Shown: positions 1-8,734 of the stretch, one piece after another
Position numbering within the stretch: the stretch's first letter is position 1
Layout: each line of letters begins with the position of its first letter
Made by a program: the position numbers and the translations under genes
Assembly: GCA_049889915.1 (NCBI GenBank)
Contig: JBMHCM010000087.1
Location: 1-16,009, forward strand
Reading direction: 5' to 3'
Length of the DNA stretch: 16,009 bases
DNA from: UBA8337 sp049889915
Lineage (GTDB): Bacteria; Pseudomonadota; Alphaproteobacteria; RS24
Notes under the pieces: model-generated
The model's database searches: none
What the model saw: only the letters and a program-made list of their open reading frames with translations
Told to the model about the DNA's origin: nothing

Positions 1-645
1 CGGATAGGCGAGCAGCATATCCATGAAATCAGCCGCCCGCAGCGTTGCGCCGTCACCGGAAAATACCGGCAAATGGGCGAAGGGTTGCAAATGATGCCGC
101 GTGATGGTCACCCCTTTACGGTCAATCAGGGCAAGATTATCCGGCTCGCTGTAAAAGGCGAACGGCTCGCGTTCGCTCAGGCTGACATGAATAATATTCG
201 GCAAGCGGCGCAGCACCACCGCGTCCTCGACCCATGGCAGGGCTTCGATGCGGGCATGCACCTCGTCCAAATCAATGGCGAAAATGGCACTGCCCGGCGC
301 GACATTTATCGCCGCCACCAAATCATCGCGTTGGGTGCGTTTGCGCCCCTCAACGGTAATATCATTGACCTTAAAACCGGCCATGGAGGTCAGCTGATGG
401 GTTTGCGTGCGCACCATTTCGGCCACCGGTGCCAACATGTCGAGACGAAACACCACGGCGACCGCAGCCAATGCGATAAGCGCCAAAGCGGCCAGACGGG
501 TTTTGCGGCCCTGCCATACCAAGCGTAAGGCAATGAAAGTCAGATTGAGCGGCGTTGCCAGCAGGCTAATAAGCGCATCGCGCAGGCGATGGCTTTCACC
601 ATTAACAGCAGTCTTCTTTGCACGCGTCTTGTCTATCTTTGACAT
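1..645 (-). CDS. ftsQ: Cell division protein FtsQ, 5' part only (runs off the left edge)
   Basis: FtsQ is a bitopic inner-membrane divisome protein that links early and late division proteins through FtsB/FtsL. The first 215 codons are in the window. I see a basic cytoplasmic tail (about residues 1-50, many Lys/Arg), one membrane helix at about 50-67 (LAALALIALAAVAVVF), then a periplasmic POTRA domain at about 91-160, with FKVNDITVEG at its start and the typical LPWVEDAVVLRRLPN near residues 136-150. The start ATG at 645 has GGAGG 7 nt upstream and overlaps the end of ddl by 13 nt in another frame, which suggests translational coupling. Position after ddl is where ftsQ sits in proteobacterial dcw clusters. 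The beta domain and C-terminus are outside the window. Confidence 0.95.
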   Translation of the reverse strand, partial: MSKIDKTRAKKTAVNGESHRLRDALISLLATPLNLTFIALRLVWQGRKTRLAALALIALAAVAVVFRLDMLAPVAEMVRTQTHQLTSMAGFKVNDITVEGRKRTQRDDLVAAINVAPGSAIFAIDLDEVHARIEALPWVEDAVVLRRLPNIIHVSLSEREPFAFYSEPDNLALIDRKGVTITRHHLQPFAHLPVFSGDGATLRAADFMDMLLAYP

Positions 646-1547
646 GAGGCATCCTCCACGATCCATTGCACAAGCTGGGTAAAATCCATGCCGCGATGCG
701 CGGCCATTTCCGGCACCAAAGACAAAGGTGTCATGCCGGGTTGAGTGTTGATTTCAAGTAGCGCCAGCCGATCGGCCTCGCCGTCATAGCGGAAGTCAGC
801 CCGCGTCACGCCGCGACAGCCAAGCGCCATATGCGCAGCCAGGCTGGCCTGTTGAATTTGTTCTGCCAAAGCGGCGGGAATATCGGCCGGAATATCATGG
901 CGCGAGCCGCCTTCTTCATATTTGGCGCGATAATCATACCAGCCATTGCTCGGCACGATTTCCATCACATCAAGTGCTTCATGGCCCAGCACGGCGCAGG
1001 TCAATTCGCGACCGGCGACATAGGCCTCAACCATGGCCATGCCGTCAAACGCCCAGCCCTTATCGGTCAAGCTATCCGGCACGGCATTGCTGCCATCGAC
1101 GACAATATCAATGCCGACACTGGAGCCTTGATTGACCGGCTTCACCACATAGGGCGGCGTCATGGGGTGGCCGCTCAGCACACCTTTTTCGACCAAAATA
1201 CTGTCGGCAATCGGCAGGCCGATGGCGGCAAAAACCTGTTTCGACAATTGCTTGTCCATCGCCAGAGCCGAAGCTCGCACTCCGGAATGGGTGTAGGGAA
1301 TTTGCAGCACTTCCAGCAGGCCTTGCACCTCGCCGTCTTCGCCGCCAACGCCGTGCAGCGCGTTGAAACAAACATCCGGTTTCAGCTCGGCCAATTGTTT
1401 ATCAAGCGCGCGGGTGACATCCACCTCGCTGACCTGATAGCCCAGCGAGCGCAGCGCTTTGGCGCATTCAGCACCGGAGATGAGACTGACCTCGCGCTCC
1501 GGCGACCAGCCGCCCATCAAAACTGCAATGTGCTGGTGTCGGCTCAT
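633..1547 (-). CDS. ddl: D-alanine--D-alanine ligase (DdlB type)
   Basis: This ATP-grasp ligase joins two D-Ala residues in the cytoplasm; MurF adds the dipeptide to UDP-MurNAc-tripeptide. At 304 residues it has the short DdlB length. Visible motifs: MGGWSPEREVSLISG at 11-25, with the Glu that binds the first D-Ala; HGVGGEDGEVQGLLE at 65-79; KPVNQGSSVG at 136-145, the ATP-binding Lys and flexible-loop Ser; YDYRAKY at 204-210; and EINTQPGMTPLSLVP at 265-279, with the Mg-binding Glu and Asn. The reading frame is open to 1577, but the start at 1547 is preferred: it gives a 4-nt ATGA overlap with the murB stop, has AGGAGA 6 nt upstream, and begins just before the conserved core. I give the plain ddl symbol because a second paralogue elsewhere cannot be excluded. 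Confidence 0.97.
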   Translation of the reverse strand: MSRHQHIAVLMGGWSPEREVSLISGAECAKALRSLGYQVSEVDVTRALDKQLAELKPDVCFNALHGVGGEDGEVQGLLEVLQIPYTHSGVRASALAMDKQLSKQVFAAIGLPIADSILVEKGVLSGHPMTPPYVVKPVNQGSSVGIDIVVDGSNAVPDSLTDKGWAFDGMAMVEAYVAGRELTCAVLGHEALDVMEIVPSNGWYDYRAKYEEGGSRHDIPADIPAALAEQIQQASLAAHMALGCRGVTRADFRYDGEADRLALLEINTQPGMTPLSLVPEMAAHRGMDFTQLVQWIVEDASCQR

Positions 1548-2473
1548 GCAGCGTCTCCTATGCGACGAATTTCCCAATGCAGGTCGTGGCCGCTTTCGGC
1601 CAGCACACGGGCCCGCACGGTCTCGCCCAAATTTTCCAAATCAGCGGCACTGGCAGCGCCGCGATTAATCATGAAATTGCAATGCTGCTCAGACATTTGC
1701 GCGTCACCTACCGTTAAGCCACGACATCCGGCGGCATCGATGAGCTTCCATGCTTTCGGACCTTGCGGATTGGTACCACCCGGATTTTTGAAGGTCGACC
1801 CGCCGGTCCGCTCTTTGATCGGCTGGCTGTCTTCTCGCTTATCGGAAATCTCTTGCATGGCGGCTTCAATTTGCGCCCGCTGACCGGCTGCGCCGCGATA
1901 ATGCGCCGCCGTATAAATAATGAAATCGTGATAACCATTATGGCGATAGGCCAAATCCAGCTCAGCCGCACTCAGCTTGATTTTCTCGCCGCTGCGGGTA
2001 AAGCCCTCAACGGCCAGCAGCACATCGCCGGTCTCGCCGCCATAGGCCCCGGCATTCATGGCTATCGCGCCACCAATGGCGCCGGGGATGCCGCGATAAA
2101 ACTCCAGGCCGGATATTTCTTGCTCGGCGGCAAAACGAGCCAGACGCACATCCAGCATGGCGGCACCGGCTTTCACCTCATTATCGGCTGTGCGTTCGGC
2201 CTTACCGAAGGCCGCACCCAATCGGATAACACAGCCGCGCACCCCACCATCGCGCACCAGCGTGTTGGACCCGGCCCCCAGCACATGTAATGGCACATCA
2301 TGCGGCAGCGCCGCCAAAAAGGCGCTCAAATCATCTTCATCGGCCGGCATAAACACCATGTCCGCCTCACCGCCGACCCGGAACCAGCACAAATCGGCCA
2401 ACGCCACTTGCGGCAGCAATTTGCCACGCAGGGCCGGCAAAGCGGTCATCCAATCAGCAAAGGCGGCACTCAT
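1544..2473 (-). CDS. murB: UDP-N-acetylenolpyruvoylglucosamine reductase MurB
   Basis: MurB is a cytoplasmic FAD enzyme that uses NADPH to reduce UDP-GlcNAc-enolpyruvate to UDP-MurNAc, the second committed step of peptidoglycan synthesis. The 309-residue product shows the FAD-domain motifs CWFRVGG (29-35) and VLGAGSNTLVRDGG (64-77), the long signature GLEFYRGIPGAIGGAIAMN (122-140), GGSTFKNP (224-231) with the catalytic Ser226, and a C-terminal WEIRRIG (300-306) with the conserved Glu301. The frame continues upstream to 2542. The start at 2473 is preferred because it forms a TGATG junction with the murC stop, has GGAG shortly upstream, and matches the usual N-terminus. The length and the GGSTFKNP form suggest a type II MurB. 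Confidence 0.97.
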   Translation of the reverse strand: MSAAFADWMTALPALRGKLLPQVALADLCWFRVGGEADMVFMPADEDDLSAFLAALPHDVPLHVLGAGSNTLVRDGGVRGCVIRLGAAFGKAERTADNEVKAGAAMLDVRLARFAAEQEISGLEFYRGIPGAIGGAIAMNAGAYGGETGDVLLAVEGFTRSGEKIKLSAAELDLAYRHNGYHDFIIYTAAHYRGAAGQRAQIEAAMQEISDKREDSQPIKERTGGSTFKNPGGTNPQGPKAWKLIDAAGCRGLTVGDAQMSEQHCNFMINRGAASAADLENLGETVRARVLAESGHDLHWEIRRIGDAA

Positions 2474-3906
2474 CAGCGGAGCTCCTTTACTTGTTCGGGC
2501 AGGGCATAAGCGATGCCGGATATTGAGCCGGCCCCCATGCAAATCACCACATCATCGGCTTGCAGCTCACCCGCCAACAATCCGGCCAGCGCCTCATTAT
2601 CCGGCACCGCCACAACATGACGATGCCCATGCGCCTGCAAACCGGCGGCCAGAGCGGCGGCGTCAAAGCCTTCAATCGGTTTTTCGCCGGCTTCAAATAC
2701 CGGCATGACAAACACCGTGTCGGCGCCATTCATGCAGGTGCAAAACTCGTCAAACAAATCGCGCAGGCGGGTATAGCGATGCGGTTGCATCACCGCCACC
2801 ACGCGGCCTTTGCTGACAGCGCGGGCGCTTTCCAAGACGGCGGCAATTTCGACCGGATGATGGGCATAATCATCAAACAGGCGCACGCCATCGGCCAGCT
2901 CACCGACCGGTGTGAAGCGCCGCTTAACACCGCCAAAGCCCGATAGAGCGGCGGCAATGGTGTCGGCGGTGGCGCCCAATTCCAGGCCGGCGGCAATCGC
3001 GGCCAATGCATTTTGCAAATTATGCTTGCCGGCCATTGGCAGTGACAGGCCGGACAAAGTGGTTTGCGCATCTGAACGGCGGTCGCGACACACCACATCG
3101 AAATGCTGCATCAAACCGTCTTCGCGCAGATTGACCGCGCGAATATCGGCCTGCTCGCTCAGACCATATGTGACCAGACGGCGATCGGTGATGCGGCCAA
3201 CCAAAGCCTGCACTTCCGGATGGTCGAGACAAACAATACCGACCCCGTAAAACGGAATATTCTGAATATAGCTGTCGAAAGCCGCTTTCAGCCCGTCAAA
3301 GTCGCCATAATGCTCCAAATGCTCAGGGTCAATATTGGTGACAATGGCAATGGTCGATGGCAGACGGACAAATGTGCCGTCACTCTCGTCAGCTTCAACC
3401 ACCATCCATGCGCCTTGGCCGAGCCGCGCATTGGTGCCATAGGCATTGATGATACCGCCATTAATAACTGTCGGGTCGAGACCGGCGGCATCCAAAATGG
3501 CGGCGGTCAGTGAGGTTGTTGTGGTTTTACCGTGCGTTCCCGCAACCGTGATACACGGCTTCAAGCGCATCAGTTCGGCCAGCATTTCAGCCCGCCGCAC
3601 CACCGGAATATGCGCTGCCCGGGCCGCCTGCACTTCCGGATTATCGTCCGACACGGCCGATGAAATGGTCACCACACCGGCATTGGCAACATGCGCCGCC
3701 TCATGGCCGTGCATGACGTCAATACCCATATCCTGCAGCCGCGCCGTATTGGCATTTTGCCCTTGGTCGCTGCCTTGCACCGTATAGCCCATGACATGCA
3801 TCACCTCGGCAATGCCGCTCATGCCAATGCCGCCAATGCCGACAATATGCACCCGCCCGAAGGGACGCAGGCCTTGCGGTTGCAAATGGTGCAGTGAGTT
3901 ATCCAT
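2473..3906 (-). CDS. murC: UDP-N-acetylmuramate--L-alanine ligase MurC
   Basis: MurC adds L-Ala to UDP-MurNAc with ATP hydrolysis, the first amino-acid addition of the cytoplasmic pathway. The 477 residues match the family. Domain 1 carries the Rossmann-like GIGGIGMSG (23-31) for UDP binding. The central ATPase domain has the P-loop GTHGKTTT (123-130), EADESDGTF (171-179) and NIDPEHLEHYG (191-201). Domain 3 begins at about 325 with KRRFTPVGE and includes DDYAHHPVEI (345-354) and QPHRYTR (374-380), all MurC hallmarks, then CMGAGSIS near the C-terminus. The ATG at 3906 overlaps the end of murG by 8 nt, and a GGGGG run a few nt upstream serves as ribosome binding site. No key residue is missing. 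Confidence 0.98.
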   Translation of the reverse strand: MDNSLHHLQPQGLRPFGRVHIVGIGGIGMSGIAEVMHVMGYTVQGSDQGQNANTARLQDMGIDVMHGHEAAHVANAGVVTISSAVSDDNPEVQAARAAHIPVVRRAEMLAELMRLKPCITVAGTHGKTTTTSLTAAILDAAGLDPTVINGGIINAYGTNARLGQGAWMVVEADESDGTFVRLPSTIAIVTNIDPEHLEHYGDFDGLKAAFDSYIQNIPFYGVGIVCLDHPEVQALVGRITDRRLVTYGLSEQADIRAVNLREDGLMQHFDVVCRDRRSDAQTTLSGLSLPMAGKHNLQNALAAIAAGLELGATADTIAAALSGFGGVKRRFTPVGELADGVRLFDDYAHHPVEIAAVLESARAVSKGRVVAVMQPHRYTRLRDLFDEFCTCMNGADTVFVMPVFEAGEKPIEGFDAAALAAGLQAHGHRHVVAVPDNEALAGLLAGELQADDVVICMGAGSISGIAYALPEQVKELR

Positions 3907-5065
3907 TGGCCCCCACTTTCATATCCTCAGCCGCCTCTTCTTTCGGCTTTTCGATTTGCACCGGTCGCCCCTCGGCCAAGCAAACGCTGTAGCGACCGAG
4001 ACGGCCAACCGCATCCAACTCGCCGAAATCAGCGCTGGATTTCGACATGGCTTGCAGCGCCTCTTCATCAGTCATCAAGCGCTGTAATTCATCGCTCAAC
4101 CGCGCTGCTGAAAAATCGTTTTGCTTCATCATGATGGCACCACCGGCAGAGGCCAGTTCGCGGATATTATTGGCTTGGTCTTGGTCCAATGAGCCGGGCA
4201 ATGGCACGATGATGGACGGCGCGCCAAGCGCGCAAATTTCGGCCACCGTACCGGCACCACCGCGGGCAATTACCAAATGGGCGCGGCGCATACGGGTCGG
4301 CAGGTCAGAGAAGAAATCGCGAATTTCGGCATAAACGCCAATCTCGCCATAGGCATCAAGGGTCGTGCGCATTTGTTCTTTACGCACTTGATGCACGATA
4401 CGTAAGCGGCGTTGCAGGTTTTCCGGCAGTCCGGCGACGGCTTTCGGCAGCACATTGGCAAATACGGCCGCCCCTTGGCTGCCACCAAATATCAATAAAT
4501 CAAACGGCCGCGAACCGGTCAGATAGCGATAGCCGCCCTGCGCCGCTTTCAACACCGCCGGGCGCAACGGATTACCCGTGCGGCGCATCCGCTCGGCCGC
4601 TTTGGTCGGTACATTGCCGGTTTTCGCATAGCTGGTGGCAATGGAGGCCCCAAACCGCGCCGCCAGACGATTGACCCGCCCCAGCACGGCATTTTGCTCA
4701 TGCACCAAAACCGGACGGCGCAATAAAAGGCCGGCCATTACCGGCCCGAAAGACGGATAACCGCCAAAGCCAATAACCACTTTGGGCTGCACTCGGATAA
4801 TCAAATAGCTTGCTGCCAATAGCGACCAAATGAGCGTCAACATACGCATCGGCAAGGCCAGCACGCCGCCCGTGTAAATGGTGGCGGCAGGAATTTTATG
4901 CACATGCATCGGCACCAAACGGTCGACATAAGCCATGCCACGACTGTCAGTAGCGAGACGCACATCATAGCCTTCATTCTGCAGCTTCTCAGCCAGAGCG
5001 CTGGCCGGGAACATATGTCCGCCCGTGCCACCAGCTGCCAGCAATATGGTGTTGTGTGCGGTCAT
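3899..5065 (-). CDS. murG: Lipid II synthase MurG (UDP-GlcNAc transferase)
   Basis: MurG is a peripheral inner-membrane GT-B glycosyltransferase that adds GlcNAc from UDP-GlcNAc to lipid I, giving lipid II. The 388 residues show the glycine-rich GGTGGH (12-17), a second such loop GFGGYPSFGP (99-108), HEQNAVLG (122-129), GGSQGA (194-199) and the UDP-GlcNAc site ARGGAGTVAE (267-276), followed by the acidic loop PLPGSLDQDQANN (288-300), an arrangement like alphaproteobacterial MurG. A hydrophobic stretch at about 75-92 fits membrane association. The last 20 or so residues form a charged Lys/Glu-rich tail, whose DNA also carries the murC start. The ATG at 5065 shares ATGA with the ftsW stop and has CAGGGGG upstream. 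Confidence 0.98.
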   Translation of the reverse strand: MTAHNTILLAAGGTGGHMFPASALAEKLQNEGYDVRLATDSRGMAYVDRLVPMHVHKIPAATIYTGGVLALPMRMLTLIWSLLAASYLIIRVQPKVVIGFGGYPSFGPVMAGLLLRRPVLVHEQNAVLGRVNRLAARFGASIATSYAKTGNVPTKAAERMRRTGNPLRPAVLKAAQGGYRYLTGSRPFDLLIFGGSQGAAVFANVLPKAVAGLPENLQRRLRIVHQVRKEQMRTTLDAYGEIGVYAEIRDFFSDLPTRMRRAHLVIARGGAGTVAEICALGAPSIIVPLPGSLDQDQANNIRELASAGGAIMMKQNDFSAARLSDELQRLMTDEEALQAMSKSSADFGELDAVGRLGRYSVCLAEGRPVQIEKPKEEAAEDMKVGANG

Positions 5066-6237
5066 ACGCGACCCCCTGCAGAAAGATGCAAATTCGAGGC
5101 GGAGACGCTACGCATATGCGTATGCGCCGTGCTGCGGCGGCGCATCAGGCCGACCAACATGCCCATGGTGATGGCCGAGGCAAGCAGCGAAGAACCGCCA
5201 TAAGAAATGAAAGGCAGCGTCATGCCCTTGGACGGCATCAGGTTGAGATTGACCGCCAGATTGATAATCGCCTGCAAGCCGAACAGGCAAATCAGGCCGG
5301 AGGCGGCCAATTGCACCCAATGCTCGGTTTCATCGCGCAGCGCCCAAAGCGCCCGCCAGACCAAAAAGGCGAATGTCAAAATGATAAAGCAGCCGATAAT
5401 CAGCCCGCCCTCTTCAGCGGCAACGGCAAACACATAATCGGCGTGCGCATCGGGCAAGATGGATTTTACCCGCCCATCGCCCGGACCAACACCGGTAACA
5501 CCACCGGCGCGAATGGCATCCATGGCTTTGTCCACTTGATACGTGTCGCCGGTTGACGGATCGAGGAAGCGGTCGATGCGGCTGCGGAAATAGCCATAGC
5601 TGCTGTAAACATAAGTGCCGGCCAAAAGGCCAAGCGCCGCCATGGCGCCGATCAATTTCATTGACCCGCCGGACAAGAAGAACAGGCACATCCAGACCAA
5701 GGTGATGAGAATGGTTTGACCGAAATCCGGCTGCATGGCCAAAAGCAAACATGTGCCGATAAGCAGGCCGAAGGCTAACCAAATATCATTGGCTTCAAAA
5801 CGCGCCCGCTGGCGGGCAAACAACCAAGCCGTGACCACCACAAAGGCCGGTTTCAAAACCTCAGACGGCTGCACCGACACACCGGCGATAATCAACCAGC
5901 GGCTGGCCCCTTTGACGGTAACACCGAAGAATAGGGTCATCACCACACCGCCCAGCGCCCCGATAAGCAACAGGATGGCGAAACGGCGGATCATCACTGC
6001 ATCCAACATGGAGACCACGAGAAACACGATGGCGGCCAGCGTCAAAAAGACGAATTGTTTATTGGCGAAATAGTAAATCGACTTACCGATGGTTTGCGCC
6101 ACGGCCGGGCTGGCGGCAAAGGCCATCAAATAGCCGAGGCCCAACAGCACCATCACGCCGATGACCATTGGCCGGTCAACGGTCCACCACCACTGCGCCA
6201 GCGGGCTTCGATTGGTGCGGGCGAAGAACCGGTTCAT
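5062..6237 (-). CDS. ftsW: Septal peptidoglycan glycosyltransferase FtsW (SEDS family)
   Basis: FtsW is a polytopic SEDS protein that polymerises lipid II into glycan strands at the septum, working with FtsI. The 391-residue product has about ten hydrophobic segments and the family landmarks KGASRWL (109-115), QPSE (123-126), QPDFGQT (169-175), LPDAHADYVFAVAAEEGG (261-278), whose Asp267 aligns with the proposed catalytic Asp of SEDS enzymes, and MPSKGMTLPFISYGGSSLL (334-352). The frame is open to 6267. The start at 6237 is chosen because it shares ATGA with the murD stop and AGGAGGGG lies just upstream. The LPDAHAD loop and the position between murD and murG favour FtsW over the elongation paralogue RodA. 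Confidence 0.97.
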   Translation of the reverse strand: MNRFFARTNRSPLAQWWWTVDRPMVIGVMVLLGLGYLMAFAASPAVAQTIGKSIYYFANKQFVFLTLAAIVFLVVSMLDAVMIRRFAILLLIGALGGVVMTLFFGVTVKGASRWLIIAGVSVQPSEVLKPAFVVVTAWLFARQRARFEANDIWLAFGLLIGTCLLLAMQPDFGQTILITLVWMCLFFLSGGSMKLIGAMAALGLLAGTYVYSSYGYFRSRIDRFLDPSTGDTYQVDKAMDAIRAGGVTGVGPGDGRVKSILPDAHADYVFAVAAEEGGLIIGCFIILTFAFLVWRALWALRDETEHWVQLAASGLICLFGLQAIINLAVNLNLMPSKGMTLPFISYGGSSLLASAITMGMLVGLMRRRSTAHTHMRSVSASNLHLSAGGRV

Positions 6238-7640
6238 GCCGCCCCCTCCTGCGCTGCGTGACACCATGCGTCAGCCGCCGCAACAAAAGCTGCGCCGCGT
6301 TGTTCAAAATTTGCGAACTGGTCAAAAGACGCACAGGCCGGAGACAGCAACACCACGGCGTCGGACATACTATTTGCGGCGCAATCGGCCTGCGCGGTAT
6401 CGGCCGCCATGGCCACAGCGCGGTCGATATCATGCGCCATATGGGTCGGCATATGCGGCGCCAATTCGGCGGCAAATTCATCGGCCGCCTCGCCAATCAA
6501 AAAGGCGGCTTGCACACGGCCATAAAGCGGTGCCAAACCGTTGAGACCACCGGCCTTGGCCACGCCACCGACAATCCAATAAATATTGTTAAAGGCAGCC
6601 AGCGCATGCCGGGTCGCCTCGGCATTGGTGGCTTTTGAGTCATTGATAAAACGAATGGCTCCTTGCCGACCGACCGCCTGCAAGCGATGCGCCATGCCGC
6701 CAAATTGGGTGAAGCTGTCAGTCATGGCACGCATATCCAGCCCCAGGGCGCGACCGACAGCCAGCGCAGCGGCCGCGTTTTGTCCATTATGAGCGCCAGG
6801 CAAATGCGGGCAATCCGCCATATCAAGCAGCTTGGTATCGCCGCGCCAGAGGCAGCCATCGGCATAGTAAATATCGGCATCGGTATGAGTGCCGGCGATG
6901 CGTGTCATCCCACCGGCGCGGGCCGCTTGCCGCGCGGCCATGGCGGCGCTTTCCGGCGTATCGGTGCCGATAATGCGCGCCAGCGCGCATTTGCGGTCGG
7001 CGAACAACAATTCTTTCGCCGCCGTATAGCCCGCCATATCACCATGCCGGTCGAGATGATCGGGCGTGATGTTCAACAGCACGCCAATATCGCAAGCCAA
7101 ATGCCGATTGAGATCGAGCTGATAAGAAGACAGCTCCAGCACATACACCGTCTCTTGGCCTTGCGGCAGCGGCAGCTGCAAAACCGGCGTGCCGATATTG
7201 CCGCCAATATGCGCATTCACCCCGGCGCTTTGCAGCATATGGCCGATAAGCGCCGTTGTCGTCGATTTGCCATTCGTGCCGGTAATGCCAATGAGCTTGG
7301 CATTGGCGCGCTGACCATGGGCTTCGAGCGCCAGCGCAAATAAATCCATATCGCCGAGAATGGCGCATCCGGCGGCCCGTGCCGCTTGCACAATCGGATG
7401 CGGTTCAGGATGCGTCAACGGCACACCGGGGCTGACAATCAGCCGTGACGGGCTGGCGAAATCTTGTGTCAAATCGCGCAGCTCCGCGCCCAGAGCCTGC
7501 GCCGCATCACGCGGTTGCTGATTGTCGTCCCAGGCCACAACCTGATTACCGGCCGCCAGCAAGGCCTCCACACAGGCCAAGCCGGAACGGCCCAGTCCGA
7601 AGACTGCCGTTTCGCCGCCAAATGTGGGGAGTTGCATCAT
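6234..7640 (-). CDS. murD: UDP-N-acetylmuramoylalanine--D-glutamate ligase MurD
   Basis: MurD adds D-Glu to UDP-MurNAc-L-Ala in the cytoplasm. The 468-residue product has an N-terminal Rossmann-like domain (AVFGLGRSG, 12-20), SPGVPLTHP (70-78), the ATP P-loop GTNGKST (121-127), ELSSYQLD (169-176), TPDHLDRHG (192-200), and a C-terminal domain with NDSKATN (333-339) and LLSPACASFDQF (431-442) followed by FEQRG, the typical MurD ending. Two ATGs stand in tandem at 7640 and 7637; GAGG lies 5 nt before the first, so either could be used. The frame extends to 7700, but that start would lie inside mraY. The 2-nt gap to mraY is the only non-overlapping junction in the cluster. Confidence 0.97.
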   Translation of the reverse strand: MMQLPTFGGETAVFGLGRSGLACVEALLAAGNQVVAWDDNQQPRDAAQALGAELRDLTQDFASPSRLIVSPGVPLTHPEPHPIVQAARAAGCAILGDMDLFALALEAHGQRANAKLIGITGTNGKSTTTALIGHMLQSAGVNAHIGGNIGTPVLQLPLPQGQETVYVLELSSYQLDLNRHLACDIGVLLNITPDHLDRHGDMAGYTAAKELLFADRKCALARIIGTDTPESAAMAARQAARAGGMTRIAGTHTDADIYYADGCLWRGDTKLLDMADCPHLPGAHNGQNAAAALAVGRALGLDMRAMTDSFTQFGGMAHRLQAVGRQGAIRFINDSKATNAEATRHALAAFNNIYWIVGGVAKAGGLNGLAPLYGRVQAAFLIGEAADEFAAELAPHMPTHMAHDIDRAVAMAADTAQADCAANSMSDAVVLLSPACASFDQFANFEQRGAAFVAAADAWCHAAQEGAA

Positions 7641-7642
7641 GC

Positions 7643-8734
7643 TTACCTCAGCTTCAATGTGGCCAGCCCGATAAGGGCGAGGATGACAGAAATAATCCAA
7701 AACCGGATGACGATGGTCGGCTCGGCCCAGCCGCGCTGCTCAAAGTGATGATGCAGCGGCGCCATGGCGAAAACACGGCGGCCGGTCAATTTAAACGACA
7801 CGACCTGCACGATGACCGAGACCGCTTCCAGAACGAACAAGCCGCCGATAATGGCCAGCACCAATTCATGCTTGGTGGCCACCGCAATGATGCCCAGCGC
7901 ACCGCCCAAAGCCAATGAGCCGGTATCGCCCATAAACACCGCTGCCGGTGGTGCGTTGAACCATAAAAAGCCCAAACCCGCGCCAATCAAAGCGGCGCAG
8001 AAAACAGCCAGTTCGCCGGTGCCCGGCACATAATGCACTTGCAAATAATTTGCGAAGATAATGTTACCGACCAGATAGGCGATGAAACCGAAACTGGCCG
8101 CGGCAATCATGGTCGGCACAATGGCCAGCCCGTCGAGGCCATCGGTCAGATTGACCGCATTGGAGGCGCCGACAATAACAAACATTCCGGCCAGCAAAAA
8201 CAGTGGCAGGCCGAAGGGCAGCAATACATCTTTCAAAAACGGCACGGCATAGCTGGTTGCCAATTCAACCGGCAGATTATGACTGATGGCCAGCACGGCG
8301 ATAATCGCCACCACCGCCTCAAGCAGCAATTTAACGCGGCCCGGCACACCGGCGCTTGAGCCGCCACGCAGTTTCAGAAAATCATCGGCAAAACCAATCG
8401 CCCCAAAACCGGCCGTGGCCAGCAGCACAATCCATAAAAACACATTGCCGAGGTCGCCCCATATCAAGGTCGAGCCGATTGACGCCAGCAAAATGAGCAG
8501 ACCGCCCATGGTCGGTGTGCCGACTTTGGTGATGAGATGCGATTGCGGGCCGTCTTCGCGAATGGGCTGGCCTTTGCCCTGCCGCGCGCGCAACGCCTCA
8601 ATCATCCATGGGCCGAGCAGAAAGCTGATGACCAGTGCCGTCATAACCGCGCCACCGGCCCGGAAGGTAATGTAATTGAATAAATTGGCGCCGGGGAATT
8701 CCAACTGCCATGTATTGATCAGATAATAAATCAT
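7643..8734 (-). CDS. mraY: Phospho-N-acetylmuramoyl-pentapeptide transferase MraY
   Basis: MraY is an integral membrane enzyme that moves phospho-MurNAc-pentapeptide from UDP to undecaprenyl phosphate, making lipid I. The 363 residues contain about ten membrane helices. Active-site motifs are intact: DDFLK (117-121) with the Asp pair, NAVNLTDGLDGLA (192-204), the MGDTGS loop (268-273) with the essential Asp270, and the HHHFE motif (328-332). The conserved cytoplasmic segment KVGTPTMGG (70-78) is also present. The ATG at 8734 overlaps the murF TAA in a TAATG junction, so ribosomes finishing murF are well placed to restart. Nothing is unusual for the family. Confidence 0.98.
   Translation of the reverse strand: MIYYLINTWQLEFPGANLFNYITFRAGGAVMTALVISFLLGPWMIEALRARQGKGQPIREDGPQSHLITKVGTPTMGGLLILLASIGSTLIWGDLGNVFLWIVLLATAGFGAIGFADDFLKLRGGSSAGVPGRVKLLLEAVVAIIAVLAISHNLPVELATSYAVPFLKDVLLPFGLPLFLLAGMFVIVGASNAVNLTDGLDGLAIVPTMIAAASFGFIAYLVGNIIFANYLQVHYVPGTGELAVFCAALIGAGLGFLWFNAPPAAVFMGDTGSLALGGALGIIAVATKHELVLAIIGGLFVLEAVSVIVQVVSFKLTGRRVFAMAPLHHHFEQRGWAEPTIVIRFWIISVILALIGLATLKLR

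Noticed and set aside
73..528. A 151-codon plus-strand open frame at the left edge
   Set aside because: Antisense to ftsQ, whose POTRA domain and membrane helix read clearly on the minus strand.
831..1883. A 350-codon open frame on the plus strand
   Set aside because: It lies antisense to ddl and murB, both certain from motifs; the peptide is His/Arg/Ala-rich without family resemblance. Long antisense frames are expected in GC-rich coding DNA.
6663..7343. A 226-codon plus-strand open frame
   Set aside because: Antisense shadow of murD, with no recognisable domain or ribosome site.
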